Notes: generated by a model not told the origin, from the letters alone. Positions 53,292 through 63,224 are shown, counted from the first letter of the stretch. The stretch is 64,000 nucleotides of DNA from Nitratireductor kimnyeongensis (GCF_019891395.1 NZ_CP078143.1:2803001-2867000), one strand, 5' to 3'. A program made the numbers and translations.

Positions 53292-54347
53292 ATGACCAAA
53301 TTGCTTGGGAAACTGGCAGCACAAGCGGTGCTGCTCTCTATGTGTGCGGTCTCCGCCGATGCCGCCGAGCTGCACGTGCTCAACTGGAAGGGGTATGGCG
53401 CTGACGAGCCGTGGGCCGTGGAAGCGTTCGAGAAGGCGACCGGCCACAAGGTGGTCAACGACTTCTTCAACTCCGAACAGGAAATGCTGACCAAGTTGCG
53501 GACGAATCCCGGCCTTTACGACGTTGTCATGATCAATGCGGCGTTCACCGGGCAGGCCCTGGCGGAATCTCTCATTCAGCCAATCGACACCGCAAAGATT
53601 CAGAATTACGCGGACATTTCCGGCGACAAGGCCAACTCTCCCATGCTGAATCAGGACGGCAAGGTCTACGGTGTGCCGTGGGTTTGGGGGCTGACCGCGA
53701 TCGCCGTCAACGACAAATCGTTCGAGACGCCCCCCACCAGCATCTCGGTCATGTGGGATGAGGCGCACAAGGGCAGGGTCGTCATTCGCGATGACGCCGT
53801 AGAGGCGATCCAGTTCGGTGCGATCGCTTCGGGGCAGAACATCAATGACATCAAGGATATGGATGCCGTGAAGGAGAAGCTCACTTCACTCATGCCACAG
53901 ATCCGCACCTTCTGGAGCTCGGAGAACGACTGGAACCAGATGGTCGCTTCGAACCAGATCGATATAGGAACATACTGGTCCGGCTCGGCTGATCGTGCCA
54001 AGACCCAGTTCAACCTGCCGGTCAGTCTGGTAATCCCGGAGGAGGGAGCCGTGGCCTGGCTCGACGCCTTCTCCATTCCCGTCGGCTCCGACAATGTCGA
54101 AGGTGCCGAAGCCTTTATCAATTACATGATCGATCCGGAGTTCTACGTCGAATGGGTCACGAAAGTCGGCGCGCCGGTTTCCGCCAATGAAAAGGCTGTT
54201 GCCGCACTTCCCGAAGACGCGTTCAACCGGGCCGTGATGGGTGACTCCAAGGTGGCCGACCGCATACAGTTTCAGGCTCCGGTCACCGACGAACAGAGAA
54301 AAGAATATCTGGCCATCTGGCAGGAACTCAAGGTCGGCGCACAATAG
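53292..54347 (+). CDS. Polyamine-type ABC transporter binding protein
   Basis: This 351-residue periplasmic protein starts at an ATG behind GAGAGGAAC. It has a signal peptide of about 24 residues (SADAA) and a mature start AELHVLNWKGYG, the PotD/PotF opening. A VPWVWGLTAIAVN segment and a C-terminal FINYMIDPEFYVEW also fit PotD-like proteins. The ligand may not be a polyamine given the operon's hydrolase and kinase. It lies 25 bases after the kinase gene, and a hairpin follows before the permease genes. Confidence 0.87.
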   Translation: MTKLLGKLAAQAVLLSMCAVSADAAELHVLNWKGYGADEPWAVEAFEKATGHKVVNDFFNSEQEMLTKLRTNPGLYDVVMINAAFTGQALAESLIQPIDTAKIQNYADISGDKANSPMLNQDGKVYGVPWVWGLTAIAVNDKSFETPPTSISVMWDEAHKGRVVIRDDAVEAIQFGAIASGQNINDIKDMDAVKEKLTSLMPQIRTFWSSENDWNQMVASNQIDIGTYWSGSADRAKTQFNLPVSLVIPEEGAVAWLDAFSIPVGSDNVEGAEAFINYMIDPEFYVEWVTKVGAPVSANEKAVAALPEDAFNRAVMGDSKVADRIQFQAPVTDEQRKEYLAIWQELKVGAQ

Positions 54348-54364
54348 TCAGAAAAAACCGGCCC

Positions 54365-54397
54365 CATCCCGCTCACATGAGGAAAAGGGGCGGGATG
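54365..54397 (+). promoter_or_regulatory. Intercistronic stem-loop between binding protein and permease genes
   Basis: CATCCCGC (54365-54372) pairs with GCGGGATG (54390-54397) over a 17-base loop in the 78-base gap. Such hairpins often protect binding-protein mRNA or reduce permease expression in ABC operons; here that is inferred. Confidence 0.45.
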
Positions 54398-54425
54398 CGG
54401 CATCGAAACCATCGGGAGGAGAGGC

Positions 54426-55289
54426 ATGGCATCATCGATCCGCGGGAGAGGGGGCATCGGACCAGCATTACCGCTGCTCACGCCCGCCTATCTTTGGCTT
54501 GCAGTGGCCATCTTCCTTCCACTCTCGGCGATGGCGCTTTTCTCCTTCATGACCGACCTGCCCATGTCTGGCAGGGATTGGTCGCTGACCCTTGAACACT
54601 ACGCGGCGTTCTTCTCAAGCGGGCTGTATGTCACGTTGCTCTGGGCTTCGGTCCGTCTTGGCCTCGAGGTAACGCTCTGGTGCGCGGTAATCGGCTTTCC
54701 GGCCGCTTATGTGCTGGCAAGGGTTCTGAAGGGAAGGGCGCGAGAAGCGATCTTCCTCCTGGTCATCCTTCCCTTCTGGTCAAATGGCCTCGTTCGCATC
54801 TTCTCCTGGGCGATGGTTCTCCGCGAAGGCGGGCTTCTGGACACGACGCTGAACGCGATATTGCCGTTCCGGGTCAACATTGACCTCATGTATTCCTATC
54901 CGGCGGTGATCATCGGGCTCGTCCATTCCTACGTGCCCTACATGGTTCTCACCTGCTATCTGACCCTGCAGGCAATCGACAACGCGCTCATCGAGGCGGC
55001 CCGTTCACTGGGGGCTTCGCGACTGCAGACCCTGAGGCGCGTCGTTCTGCCACTCGCCATGCCCGGCCTGCTTGCCGGTTCCGTTCTGATATTTGTGCCG
55101 GTGGTTGGCTCTTTCATGGAACCGCGCATTCTGGGCGGGCGCACCGGAACATTCTACGGCACGGTGATCGAGGATCAGTTTGTGGCCGTCTTCAACTGGC
55201 CGCTGGGAGCGGCTCTCTCCTTCATTTTGCTGGCTGTGGTGCTCGTCATTCTCAGCCTGGCGGCGCCGATTCTGAGAAGGGTGCGATGA
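54426..55289 (+). CDS. Polyamine-type ABC transporter permease 1
   Basis: This 287-residue inner-membrane permease has six predicted helices and an EAA loop (LIEAARSLGASRLQTLRRVVLPLAMPGLLAG) near residue 190. It is of the PotB class by size and order. GGGAGGAGAGGC precedes the ATG. It overlaps the second permease gene by four bases, and together they form the membrane channel. Confidence 0.9.
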   Translation: MASSIRGRGGIGPALPLLTPAYLWLAVAIFLPLSAMALFSFMTDLPMSGRDWSLTLEHYAAFFSSGLYVTLLWASVRLGLEVTLWCAVIGFPAAYVLARVLKGRAREAIFLLVILPFWSNGLVRIFSWAMVLREGGLLDTTLNAILPFRVNIDLMYSYPAVIIGLVHSYVPYMVLTCYLTLQAIDNALIEAARSLGASRLQTLRRVVLPLAMPGLLAGSVLIFVPVVGSFMEPRILGGRTGTFYGTVIEDQFVAVFNWPLGAALSFILLAVVLVILSLAAPILRRVR

Positions 55290-56077
55290 TGTTCACGACC
55301 CGTCTGCTGGAAGCGCTCGGTCGTGTCTGGATCGTGCTGCTGCTCTCTTTTCTCTACCTGCCGATCTGCATCATGGCGTTGATGTCGTTCAACGCTTCCC
55401 CATTCTACCAATTGCCGTTCGAGTGGACGACGGGCTGGTATGCCGATCTTTCACGCAACGAACAGCTTCTCGCCGCAACCTGGAATTCCATCCAGATCGC
55501 GGTCTTTACAACGGTGATCGCGACCGTGCTGGGGACAGCAGCATCGTTGGCGCTGTTCCGCCATGAGTTTCGAGGCAAGAGGCTGCTGCAGGCCCTGCTG
55601 TTTCCTCCCATAGCCATTCCATGGCTGATCACCGGAACCGCAATGCTGATCTTCTTCTTCGGTGTCGGCATCGGACGTGGTCTTCACGCCATCTTGCTCG
55701 GTCATGTCGCTTTGGCGCTGCCCTATGTCATCGTCGTCGTGTCCGCGCGCTTGCAGACCTTCGCTCCTGAGCTTGAAGAAGCCGCCCGTTCGCTGGGCGC
55801 CAGCCAGTGGCAGGTCACCACGCGGGTCACCCTCCCATGGATCATGCCGGGGGTGATTGCCGGTGGCCTGTTCGCTTTCGCGGTCTCATTCGACCAGTTC
55901 GTCGTTTCCTATTTCCTGTCGACACCGGGCGAAGCGACACTTCCCGTGGAGATCTATGCGGCAATCCGCAAGGGCTTCACGCCCGAGATCAATGCCGTAT
56001 CCACCATCATCATAGGCATATCCATGGGGCTGATGCTCGTCACCGCCCGCTTCTTCAAGTTCGGGGGAGAGAAATAA
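55286..56077 (+). CDS. Polyamine-type ABC transporter permease 2
   Basis: This 263-residue permease of the PotC class has six helices and an EAA loop (LEEAARSLGASQWQVTTRVTLPWIMPGVIAG). It is coupled by a four-base overlap to permease 1 and lies three bases before the ATPase gene. Length and motif are normal. Confidence 0.9.
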   Translation: MMFTTRLLEALGRVWIVLLLSFLYLPICIMALMSFNASPFYQLPFEWTTGWYADLSRNEQLLAATWNSIQIAVFTTVIATVLGTAASLALFRHEFRGKRLLQALLFPPIAIPWLITGTAMLIFFFGVGIGRGLHAILLGHVALALPYVIVVVSARLQTFAPELEEAARSLGASQWQVTTRVTLPWIMPGVIAGGLFAFAVSFDQFVVSYFLSTPGEATLPVEIYAAIRKGFTPEINAVSTIIIGISMGLMLVTARFFKFGGEK

Positions 56078-56080
56078 ACA

Positions 56081-57142
56081 ATGGCCGAAGTCGTCGTCGA
56101 CAAGGTTTCGCGTTCCTTCGGTTCGCACAAGGCGCTCGATGATGTGTCGATCGCCTTCCCCGATAAGGGGTTTTACGGATTGCTTGGCCCATCGGGCTCC
56201 GGCAAGACGACTTTGCTGCGCATGATAGCTGGTTTCGACTTTCCCGATGCCGGGCGTATCGCCATTGGCGGAGAAGGCGTCGAGCGTGTGCCGGTGGAGA
56301 AACGCCGCATCGGAATGGTGTTCCAGACTTACGCGCTTTTCCCGAACATGAGCGTTGCCCAGAACGTGGCCTTCGGCCTGTCGGTTCGCGGGGAAACGAA
56401 AGCGGCGATTGAGGTCGAGGTGAAGCGCGCGCTGGATCTTGTTCAGCTGGGACAGCTTGGCGAACGGCGCCCGCACCAATTGTCGGGCGGTCAACGCCAG
56501 CGTGTTGCGCTTGCGCGTGCAATCGTGACCAAGCCACGTGTGCTTTTGCTGGACGAACCGTTATCGGCGCTCGACAAGGCGCTGCGCGTCGACATGCAAA
56601 TCGAGTTGAAGCGCATTCAGCGCGAGATCGGAATCACAACGATATTCGTCACCCACGATCAGGAAGAAGCGCTGACGATGAGCGACCGAATTGGCATTTT
56701 GCGCGACGGTCGTCTGGTTCAGGAAGGGCCACCGGAAGAGATATACGACAGGCCGGAGAGTGAATTCGCGGCAACCTTTCTCGGCGATGCCAACATCCTG
56801 CGAGGCGTTGCGACCGGCAATGGCATACGCCTGCCTGACGGCACCGTCGTGAGTGCGAACCATGGTACGAAACCAGCAGTCGGAACCACGGCAAGCTGTG
56901 CTGTGCGGCCTGAGCGCATAAGCATTTACGATGCTGACGACGCCTCCCGTGGAGAGAAAAATCGTCTGAAGGGGCGTGTTTCGAAACGAATTTTTGCGGG
57001 CAATAGCAGCACGTACTTCGTTGAACACCGTGGTGACATCATCAAGGTCCACGTGCAGAACAACGGCGGTGTGAAACTGGCCGAGGGGCAGAGCGTGATA
57101 CTGCGCTGGTCCCCTGGAAGCGCTGTGCTCATCGACAGGTGA
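56081..57142 (+). CDS. Polyamine-type ABC transporter ATPase
   Basis: This 353-residue ABC ATPase of the PotA/CysA group has Walker A GPSGSGKTT, signature LSGGQRQRVALARAI and Walker B LLLDEPLSALD. The D-loop and switch His follow (FVTHDQEEALTMSD), and a TOBE domain spans residues about 240-350. It completes the transporter and ends the operon that began at 50538. No terminator hairpin is evident before the next gene. Confidence 0.93.
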   Translation: MAEVVVDKVSRSFGSHKALDDVSIAFPDKGFYGLLGPSGSGKTTLLRMIAGFDFPDAGRIAIGGEGVERVPVEKRRIGMVFQTYALFPNMSVAQNVAFGLSVRGETKAAIEVEVKRALDLVQLGQLGERRPHQLSGGQRQRVALARAIVTKPRVLLLDEPLSALDKALRVDMQIELKRIQREIGITTIFVTHDQEEALTMSDRIGILRDGRLVQEGPPEEIYDRPESEFAATFLGDANILRGVATGNGIRLPDGTVVSANHGTKPAVGTTASCAVRPERISIYDADDASRGEKNRLKGRVSKRIFAGNSSTYFVEHRGDIIKVHVQNNGGVKLAEGQSVILRWSPGSAVLIDR

Positions 57143-57224
57143 GAGACTTCCAACCCGTTTCAAAGACGCCTATCACTGCGACGGATCGACTTTGGTGAGA
57201 AGTTTTGATGGGGAGTGACGGAGA

Positions 57225-57587
57225 ATGCCAGTTGGAAAGTCTGTCGTAATCTACGGAATCAAGAACTGCGACACGATGAAGAAGGCGAGAACCTGGCTCG
57301 AGGCGCATGAGATTGCCTATAGGTTTCACGACTACAAGGCCGCCGGCATCGAACGAGATCGCCTGAAAGCATGGGTGGAAGAGGTCGGCTGGGAAAAGCT
57401 ATTGAACCGGGCTGGCACGACCTTTCGCAAGCTTCCCGATGCTGAGAAGGCGGATATGAATGCTGAAAAGGCGGTCGACCTGATGGAGGACCAGCCGAGC
57501 ATGATAAAGCGCCCCGTTCTCGATCTCGGAGACCGGCGTGTGGTTGGCTTCAAGCCCGAGATTTACGACGCCGCATTCGCCTCCTGA
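57225..57587 (+). CDS. ArsC/Spx-family protein (YffB-like)
   Basis: This 120-residue thioredoxin-fold protein has the opening VVIYGIKNCDTMKKARTWLE, with a single active Cys15 in NCDT and no CxxC pair. A C-terminal IKRPVLDLGDRRVVGFKPE loop holds the cis-Pro. This is the YffB subgroup rather than a true arsenate reductase, and no other arsenic genes are nearby. It may use glutathione; the function is uncertain. It lies 82 bases after the ABC operon. Confidence 0.85.
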   Translation: MPVGKSVVIYGIKNCDTMKKARTWLEAHEIAYRFHDYKAAGIERDRLKAWVEEVGWEKLLNRAGTTFRKLPDAEKADMNAEKAVDLMEDQPSMIKRPVLDLGDRRVVGFKPEIYDAAFAS

Positions 57588-57705
57588 GTGCAACCGAAGC
57601 CGCTTTCTGATGAGGCGCGGCGGGCCCCAGCGAAAAAGGCATTCTTGTATTGCTCTCTCACAGTTGGGATAAAACGACTATTCCTTCGTGCGGAAGGGGG
57701 GCTTC

Positions 57706-59259
57706 GTGCGTATAAAGCGGATTATGTTCACTCTGTTCTTCATAGCTGCTGCTATCGTTCTGGCGGTCTTCGTTCTGCGGTTGGTGTTCGCGTTGCCGGA
57801 TATTTCGCAGCGAGAGCGCCAGGAGGCTTTTGCCGCAGATCCTGAAACACAACTTGGCCGGCTTTTCGAGACCGGCGCCGCGGCGCATCCTGGCAAAACG
57901 GGTGTCTTCCCGATAGCTGACGGCAAGGATGCACTGGCGAGCCGGCTAGCGCTCATTGAGCGGGCGCAGGGCTCCATCGACGCGCAATACTACATCTGGT
58001 ACGATGATACATCAGGGGTTCTCCTGCTGGATGCGCTGCGCAAGGCGGCAGCACGTGGTGTGCGGGTGCGCTTGTTGCTCGATGACAATGGCGTGCCGGG
58101 GCTCGATTCCTACATGGCTGCCCTCAATGGGCTTCCGAACTTCCACATTCGCCTGTTCAATCCATCGACCGTGCGCCAGCCAAAACTCTTCGGCTATACG
58201 TTCGATTTCCTCCGCATGAACCGGCGCATGCACAACAAGTCCTTCATCGTTGACGGAGCTGCGGCAATCGTTGGTGGCCGCAACGTCGGTGACGAATATT
58301 TCCAGATCGGTAAAGCGTTCTACGTGGATATGGATATGCTGGCGACCGGCGCGATTGTTCCGGAAACGGCCGCTACATTCGATGACTACTGGAACAGCGC
58401 CTCGGTGTTTGAAGTCGAGAAGATCATTTCTGGGTCCGGAGATCTTACGGCATTCGAAGCGCGTGTCGCACAGGTGAAGGCAAGCGAGGAAGCGCAGACG
58501 GTACTGGCGGAGCTCGAAAGCAGCGCGGAACGCTATGCCAGAGGCGGCGTCGCGTTGGAATGGACGGATGTGCAGCTCGTCGCCGATGACCCGGTGAAAG
58601 GAGAGGGGAAGGCCACGCGTGACCAGTTGATGATCATGCGGCTTGGCGCGATCCTCGGCGAAGCGCGTCAAAGGCTCGATCTGATCTCAGCCTACTTCGT
58701 GCCGGGCTCGATCGGAAGCAGCTATTTCGGCGATCTGGCAACGTCCGGCAAGCAGGTTCGCATCCTCACCAACGCCCTCAACACGACGGATGTGCTCCTC
58801 GTGCACAGCGGCTATGCCAAATACCGACGCGGCCTTCTCGAGGCAGGGGTGAAACTCTATGAACTGAAATTGCGCGGAGGCGAAACACAGGGCTCGGAGA
58901 AGCAATTGAAGCCGTTCGGCCTTTCGGGCGCCAGTCTGCACGCGAAGACCTTCGCAGTCGACGGCGAACGCATCTTCATCGGCTCGTTCAATTTCGATCC
59001 GCGATCGGCAATACTGAACTGTGAAATGGGCTTCCTGATTGAGAGTGAAAGCATGGCCCGAAAGATCAGCGACGGATTCGACGACAGGTTGGGACTGGTC
59101 AGCTATCAACCGCGATTGACACCCGAGAACAAAATGGTCTGGGTGGAGGAACAGCGCCAGGGGGAACCGGTTATCTATCAGGAGGAGCCCGGTGCGACCT
59201 GGTTCCGTCAGATCGCAACTGTGGTGGTCGGCTGGCTTCCGGTGGAGTGGCTGCTCTAA
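57706..59259 (+). CDS. Phospholipase D family protein (cardiolipin synthase-like)
   Basis: This 517-residue protein has one N-terminal membrane anchor and two HxKxxxxD motifs: HNKSFIVD near residue 175 and HAKTFAVD near 412, each followed by the GGRN or GSFN segment that completes the HKD site. It belongs to the phospholipase D superfamily, most like ClsC-type cardiolipin synthases or YmdC. I use the GTG at 57706, preceded by AAGGGGGG, rather than the GTG at 57688. It is likely on the periplasmic side of the inner membrane, and the substrate is unproven. Confidence 0.85.
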   Translation: MRIKRIMFTLFFIAAAIVLAVFVLRLVFALPDISQRERQEAFAADPETQLGRLFETGAAAHPGKTGVFPIADGKDALASRLALIERAQGSIDAQYYIWYDDTSGVLLLDALRKAAARGVRVRLLLDDNGVPGLDSYMAALNGLPNFHIRLFNPSTVRQPKLFGYTFDFLRMNRRMHNKSFIVDGAAAIVGGRNVGDEYFQIGKAFYVDMDMLATGAIVPETAATFDDYWNSASVFEVEKIISGSGDLTAFEARVAQVKASEEAQTVLAELESSAERYARGGVALEWTDVQLVADDPVKGEGKATRDQLMIMRLGAILGEARQRLDLISAYFVPGSIGSSYFGDLATSGKQVRILTNALNTTDVLLVHSGYAKYRRGLLEAGVKLYELKLRGGETQGSEKQLKPFGLSGASLHAKTFAVDGERIFIGSFNFDPRSAILNCEMGFLIESESMARKISDGFDDRLGLVSYQPRLTPENKMVWVEEQRQGEPVIYQEEPGATWFRQIATVVVGWLPVEWLL

Positions 59260-59300
59260 CGCCGGTTCGAATTCGCGTATAAGGTCCGATGGAGAGGAAG

Positions 59301-59813
59301 ATGAAGCACTGGATGTTGTGGTTGCTTGCCGGGATTGTTGCGCTGATCGGCGGTCTTGCCGCTCTATTCAACCTCGGTTCCGCTTCCAGTCTGACACTCA
59401 CATTCGGCGGCTGGGCGTTAATCATCGTCGGTGCCCTGCAGGGGTGGGCCGCCTATAAGGCGCCAAGTGTCCCCACGATGATTGGTGCCGGGGTGTTGGC
59501 ACTTGCCGGCATCTTTCTCGGGTTGTCTCTTTTGTTCGGACCGTTCGGAGATGGTCGTGTGCTGCAGTTTCTCCTGGGAGCACTCTTGATTGCATCGGGT
59601 GCGGGAAAACTCTGGGTGGGACGCAGTCTGCATGGAGATCGCGTGTTCCCCGTGCTTCTCGGGGCAGGTGGTGGGTCCGCGATCCTTGGCGTGATCGTGC
59701 TTCTCGGGGTCACGATCAACTTCGGTCTGATCGTGGCTCTGGAACTATTGGCCAGCGGCATCGCTCTGGTGCTGCTGTCGTTGCGATTGAAGAGACATGC
59801 TGGAGAAAACTGA
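59301..59813 (+). CDS. HdeD-like (DUF308) membrane protein
   Basis: This 170-residue integral membrane protein has about six short hydrophobic helices and the repeated G-rich pattern of HdeD/DUF308 proteins (FGGWALIIVGALQGWAAY). The role is unknown; E. coli HdeD is linked to acid stress. The ATG at 59301 follows GGAGAGGAAG, so the earlier ATG at 59289 is less likely. It overlaps the next gene by 17 bases. Confidence 0.72.
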   Translation: MKHWMLWLLAGIVALIGGLAALFNLGSASSLTLTFGGWALIIVGALQGWAAYKAPSVPTMIGAGVLALAGIFLGLSLLFGPFGDGRVLQFLLGALLIASGAGKLWVGRSLHGDRVFPVLLGAGGGSAILGVIVLLGVTINFGLIVALELLASGIALVLLSLRLKRHAGEN

Positions 59814-60879
59814 CCCGCTTCGCGCGTTTATCGTCCTCGTTCTTGCCGTCATTCTCGCGGTTGCTGTCGGCTGGATACTGCTTGTTGGGCGCTCGGTCTT
59901 GATGCCCATCTTCATTGCGGTGATTTCGGTCTATGTTCTCCTGACCGCGTCCGAGGCGCTGGGGAGGCTGCCAGTGCTCGGCCGTCTTCCCGAGTGGATG
60001 CGACGCGGCCTGGTTCTGGCGATTTTCGTTCTGGCTTTGGTCATGCTGGCCAGTGTGATGGTCGGCACCGCCGAACAGGTGATCGCGCGTTTGCCGGTGT
60101 ATCAGAAGAACCTGACCGACATGCTCAGCGACATCCTATCGCGGTTCGATATCGAAGAGATTCCTAATCTCTCAACGCTTGTTGAAACATTGTGGGGTCG
60201 GATCAATCTGCAGCGCCTCGCTGCTGTAGGCCTCGGTTCAGTCGGATCTTTGGCCGGCATCATCTTCATGGCGGTTGTTTACTCTATTTTCCTGATGGCC
60301 GAGCGTGGCGGTTTCGCGAGAAAGATCGCGGCAGCCCTTCCCAGAGATCGAGCAAGCCAGACCCATATGATCGTGCGCGATATCAACCGGAGTATTGGAG
60401 AATATCTGGCGGTCAAGACGTTGGTGAATATCATTCTTGGCGCTCTCTCCTATGTCGTGCTCAAGTTCTTCGGCGTCGACTTCGCGCTATTCTGGGCCGT
60501 CCTGATAGGTCTTCTGAATTATATTCCGTATGTAGGGTCGCTCATGGGGGTCATGTTCCCCGTGCTTCTCACATTGGCGCAGTATGGCTCGGTACAGACG
60601 ACAATTCTGGTGGCGATTTTGCTGACCTCGGCGCAGATGTGGGTGGGCAATGCCCTGGAACCGCGCATGATCGGTCGCCGGATCAACATGTCGCCATTCG
60701 TGGTGCTGGTGTCGCTCGCCCTGTGGTCGACTCTGTGGGGCATTCCCGGCGCCATTCTCGCCATCCCGCTGACATCCATCATCGCCATTATCATGGCCAA
60801 TTTCGAAAGCACGCGCCCGATTGCCTTGCTTCTGGCAGACGACGTGCAGGCTGTTCTTCGGAATGGCGATGAAGTGTAG
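59797..60879 (+). CDS. AI-2E/PerM family membrane transporter
   Basis: This 360-residue protein of the AI-2E family has about seven to eight hydrophobic segments and a soluble loop near residues 100-140. It has the conserved C-terminal patterns LLNYIPYVGSLMGVMFPVLL and GNALEPRMIGRRINMSPFVVL. Members export autoinducer-2 or act as ion/proton antiporters; the substrate cannot be assigned. It overlaps the HdeD-like gene by 17 bases and is followed by a hairpin terminator. Confidence 0.9.
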   Translation: MLEKTDPLRAFIVLVLAVILAVAVGWILLVGRSVLMPIFIAVISVYVLLTASEALGRLPVLGRLPEWMRRGLVLAIFVLALVMLASVMVGTAEQVIARLPVYQKNLTDMLSDILSRFDIEEIPNLSTLVETLWGRINLQRLAAVGLGSVGSLAGIIFMAVVYSIFLMAERGGFARKIAAALPRDRASQTHMIVRDINRSIGEYLAVKTLVNIILGALSYVVLKFFGVDFALFWAVLIGLLNYIPYVGSLMGVMFPVLLTLAQYGSVQTTILVAILLTSAQMWVGNALEPRMIGRRINMSPFVVLVSLALWSTLWGIPGAILAIPLTSIIAIIMANFESTRPIALLLADDVQAVLRNGDEV

Positions 60880-60923
60880 GGAGGGGCCCTGAATGGTCGC
60901 CGTCGTCTCTGCCAGATAACGAG

Positions 60924-60950
60924 AAACGGCCCCGCAAATCGGGGCCGTTT
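60924..60950. terminator. Hairpin terminator between the AI-2E gene and the small secreted protein gene
   Basis: AAACGGCCCC-GCAAATC-GGGGCCGTTT is a perfect 10-bp stem ending in TTT on the plus strand and starting with AAA, so it may act for both convergent genes. Confidence 0.75.
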
Positions 60951-60970
60951 GAGCATGATCTGGTCTGGAC

Positions 60971-61213
60971 TTAAGAGTTGTCGACGACGGAGCGATTGAC
61001 GATTTTCAAGCGGTGATCGGTATCGACCACATAGACCTCACGATAGCGGTTTCCGCCATTGTGGAACTCGTTGAAGGTTACCGAACCGACGGGTGTGTTG
61101 CTCAGGGCGGTCTGGTCGGCGTTGTAGTTCAGGCTCCCTTTGATCGGTTCGAGCGCCGCTGCCGGTGCGGCGAGAACGAGGGTGGCGAGTGCTGCAAGAA
61201 TTGCGGTTTTCAT
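60971..61213 (-). CDS. Small secreted protein of unknown function
   Basis: This 80-residue protein has a clean signal peptide of about 21 residues (APAAALE cut) and a mature 59-residue part (VTFNEFHNGGNRYREVYVVDTDHRL) rich in aromatic and charged residues. I recognise no domain. It is monocistronic, with its own promoter region in the 206 bases to panC, and is closed by the shared hairpin. Such small exported proteins are common in Rhizobiales. Confidence 0.68.
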   Translation of the reverse strand: MKTAILAALATLVLAAPAAALEPIKGSLNYNADQTALSNTPVGSVTFNEFHNGGNRYREVYVVDTDHRLKIVNRSVVDNS

Positions 61214-61419
61214 GATGATATCCGTGTAGGTCTGGTTTGTTTGTAAACTCGGTGCGTCATTGCGAGCGCCGATGCCGAGACCATCGCAGGGTTGGCGATC
61301 ACCGTGAAATCAAGTGGTGGCGAACACTATGGTCACTTTCGATCAAGCCATTGGGAAGAATACTCACGCAGCCGTGACGCGATCTTCATTGAAAACCCGA
61401 ATGAGAACGCCCAAGGGAT

Positions 61420-62277
61420 TCAGGTCTCCGTGGGAACCACGGGAACATTGTCGATCAGTCGCGTCTCACCGAGCCAGGCGGCGGCGAGAAGCCTGGCGGG
61501 GCGATCGGCGCGATGAAGAGGCTCGAGGGTCTCTGCATCGCGCAGTTCGATATATTCCACCCGGTCAAATCCGGCGCTTACGAGGCTGCTTCGAGCGGCT
61601 TCCAGAACGGGATCCGCGTTCATACCGCTGGCAAGATGAGCCGCACTCCTCAGCAATACATCAGCAATCTCGGGTGCGATGCGACGCTGTTCGGCCGTGA
61701 GGCGCACATTGCGGGAGGACAGTGCCAGATTGTCGGCTTCACGCACGGTCGGACAGCCGATGATCTCGATAGGGATATTTAGATCTTCCACAACGCGGCG
61801 CACCACCAGAAGCTGCTGATAATCCTTTTCGCCGAAACAGGCTATGTCTGCACCCGTCTGCAAAAGAAGCTTGCTGACCACAGTCGCGACGCCATCGAAA
61901 TGGCCAGGTCGATTTGCTCCACACAACCCGTCACTGACGCCGGTGACAGAAACGCTTGTCGAAAAGCGGGGGCCGTACATTTCCTCGACTGAAGGTGCAA
62001 AAAGGACATCGACCTCGTAAGGCGCCAGCTTTGCCGCATCGTCAGCCTCGGTGCGCGGGTAGGTGGCGAGATCAGAGGGATTGTTGAATTGCTTCGGGTT
62101 GACGAACAGTGTGACGATCACGCGCTCGACACGCGCCTTGGCCGTCTCCACCAAGCTGAGGTGGCCTTGATGGAGTGCACCCATTGTGGGCACGACAGCC
62201 ACACGCTCGCCAGCGCGCCGCCATGTGCGAACGCGATCACGCAGTTCTGCAACTGTGCGCAGGATATTGGGGTTCAT
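61420..62277 (-). CDS. panC: Pantothenate synthetase (pantoate-beta-alanine ligase)
   Basis: This 285-residue enzyme of the nucleotidyl-transferase fold joins pantoate and beta-alanine with ATP. The HIGH-type motif is in [15 protein letters not shown] near residues 29-43, and the pantoate-binding [13 protein letters not shown] and the FGEKDYQQL segment that contacts ATP are also seen. It overlaps the panB stop by four bases, so the two form a coupled operon that makes vitamin B5. Confidence 0.96.
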   Translation of the reverse strand: MNPNILRTVAELRDRVRTWRRAGERVAVVPTMGALHQGHLSLVETAKARVERVIVTLFVNPKQFNNPSDLATYPRTEADDAAKLAPYEVDVLFAPSVEEMYGPRFSTSVSVTGVSDGLCGANRPGHFDGVATVVSKLLLQTGADIACFGEKDYQQLLVVRRVVEDLNIPIEIIGCPTVREADNLALSSRNVRLTAEQRRIAPEIADVLLRSAAHLASGMNADPVLEAARSSLVSAGFDRVEYIELRDAETLEPLHRADRPARLLAAAWLGETRLIDNVPVVPTET

Positions 62278-63107
62278 TCCGCCTTACCTTGTTTGCGATC
62301 GGTGAAGACATGAACATCGCCCGGAAATTCCCGGGAACGGACTTCTCGTGCGTAGGATGCGATGGCCGCATCCGCGGCATCGCCGAGCTCTGCAAAACGC
62401 TTGACGAATTTCGGTCGGAACGTAGCGAACATGCCGAGCATGTCGTCGGCGACGAGGATTTGCCCGTCGCAGGTTGGCGATGCACCAATGCCGATGGTGG
62501 GAATGGGGATCGTTTTGGTGATGCGGTCCGCCAGCGTGGCGGGGACCTTTTCGAGCACAACGGAAAATGCGCCTGCCTCGGCGACCGCTTCCGCATCGCG
62601 CTGGATGTGGAAAGCATCGTCGCCACGACCCTGCACCTTGTACCCGCCGAGAGTGTTGACGGCCTGGGGCGTGAGGCCGATATGCGCCATGACCGGAATG
62701 CCGTGGCGAGTGAGAAACCTGATGGTCCGTTCCATCGTCTCGCCGCCTTCAAGCTTCACTGCGCCACATCCAGTCTCGGTCATGATCAGTGCGGCATTGC
62801 GAAACGCCTGCTCAGGCGATTCCTCGTAACTGCCGAAAGGCATATCGACGACCAGGAGGGCACGCTCCACGCCGCGTCGGACGGCTTGGCCGTGCATGAT
62901 CATCATGTCGAGAGAAACGCCGACGGTACTGGGCAGGCCATGCAGGACCATGCCAACGCTGTCGCCGACCAGCACAATGTCGCAGTGTCGATCCACGATG
63001 CGGGCAAGGGGGGTGGTGTAGGCTGTCAGGCAGACGAGCGGCTCGCCACCCTTTCTTGCAAGCACATCAGGGGGTGTCAGGGCCGGAACCCGTGCGTTGG
63101 CGCTCAA
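62274..63107 (-). CDS. panB: Ketopantoate hydroxymethyltransferase
   Basis: This enzyme of about 277 residues transfers a hydroxymethyl group to 2-oxoisovalerate. Metal and substrate motifs include [12 protein letters not shown] near the N terminus and [15 protein letters not shown]. The frame has an ATG at 63155 (293 residues), but a TTG at 63107, preceded by AGGGAGGA and starting MSANAR, gives the usual family length; I choose that start with moderate certainty. It is coupled to panC and follows the truncated gene by 117 bases. Confidence 0.93.
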   Translation of the reverse strand: MSANARVPALTPPDVLARKGGEPLVCLTAYTTPLARIVDRHCDIVLVGDSVGMVLHGLPSTVGVSLDMMIMHGQAVRRGVERALLVVDMPFGSYEESPEQAFRNAALIMTETGCGAVKLEGGETMERTIRFLTRHGIPVMAHIGLTPQAVNTLGGYKVQGRGDDAFHIQRDAEAVAEAGAFSVVLEKVPATLADRITKTIPIPTIGIGASPTCDGQILVADDMLGMFATFRPKFVKRFAELGDAADAAIASYAREVRSREFPGDVHVFTDRKQGKAE

Positions 63108-63224
63108 ACTGTCCTCCCTTTGCAGATCGACACGATGCGGAATGTGACGCGTCAAAACGATTGCGTCAGGGATATGACATAGATTTTTGCGGATGCGAAG
63201 GCGCGTAATGCAGATTGTCGAATG

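Noticed and set aside
57225..57587. Arsenate reductase
   Set aside because: No arsenic genes are nearby, and the active-site pattern is that of the YffB subgroup.
61292..61516. A 74-codon plus-strand frame upstream of and into the panC 3' end
   Set aside because: It has no clear ribosome site or motif and overlaps the end of panC on the other strand.
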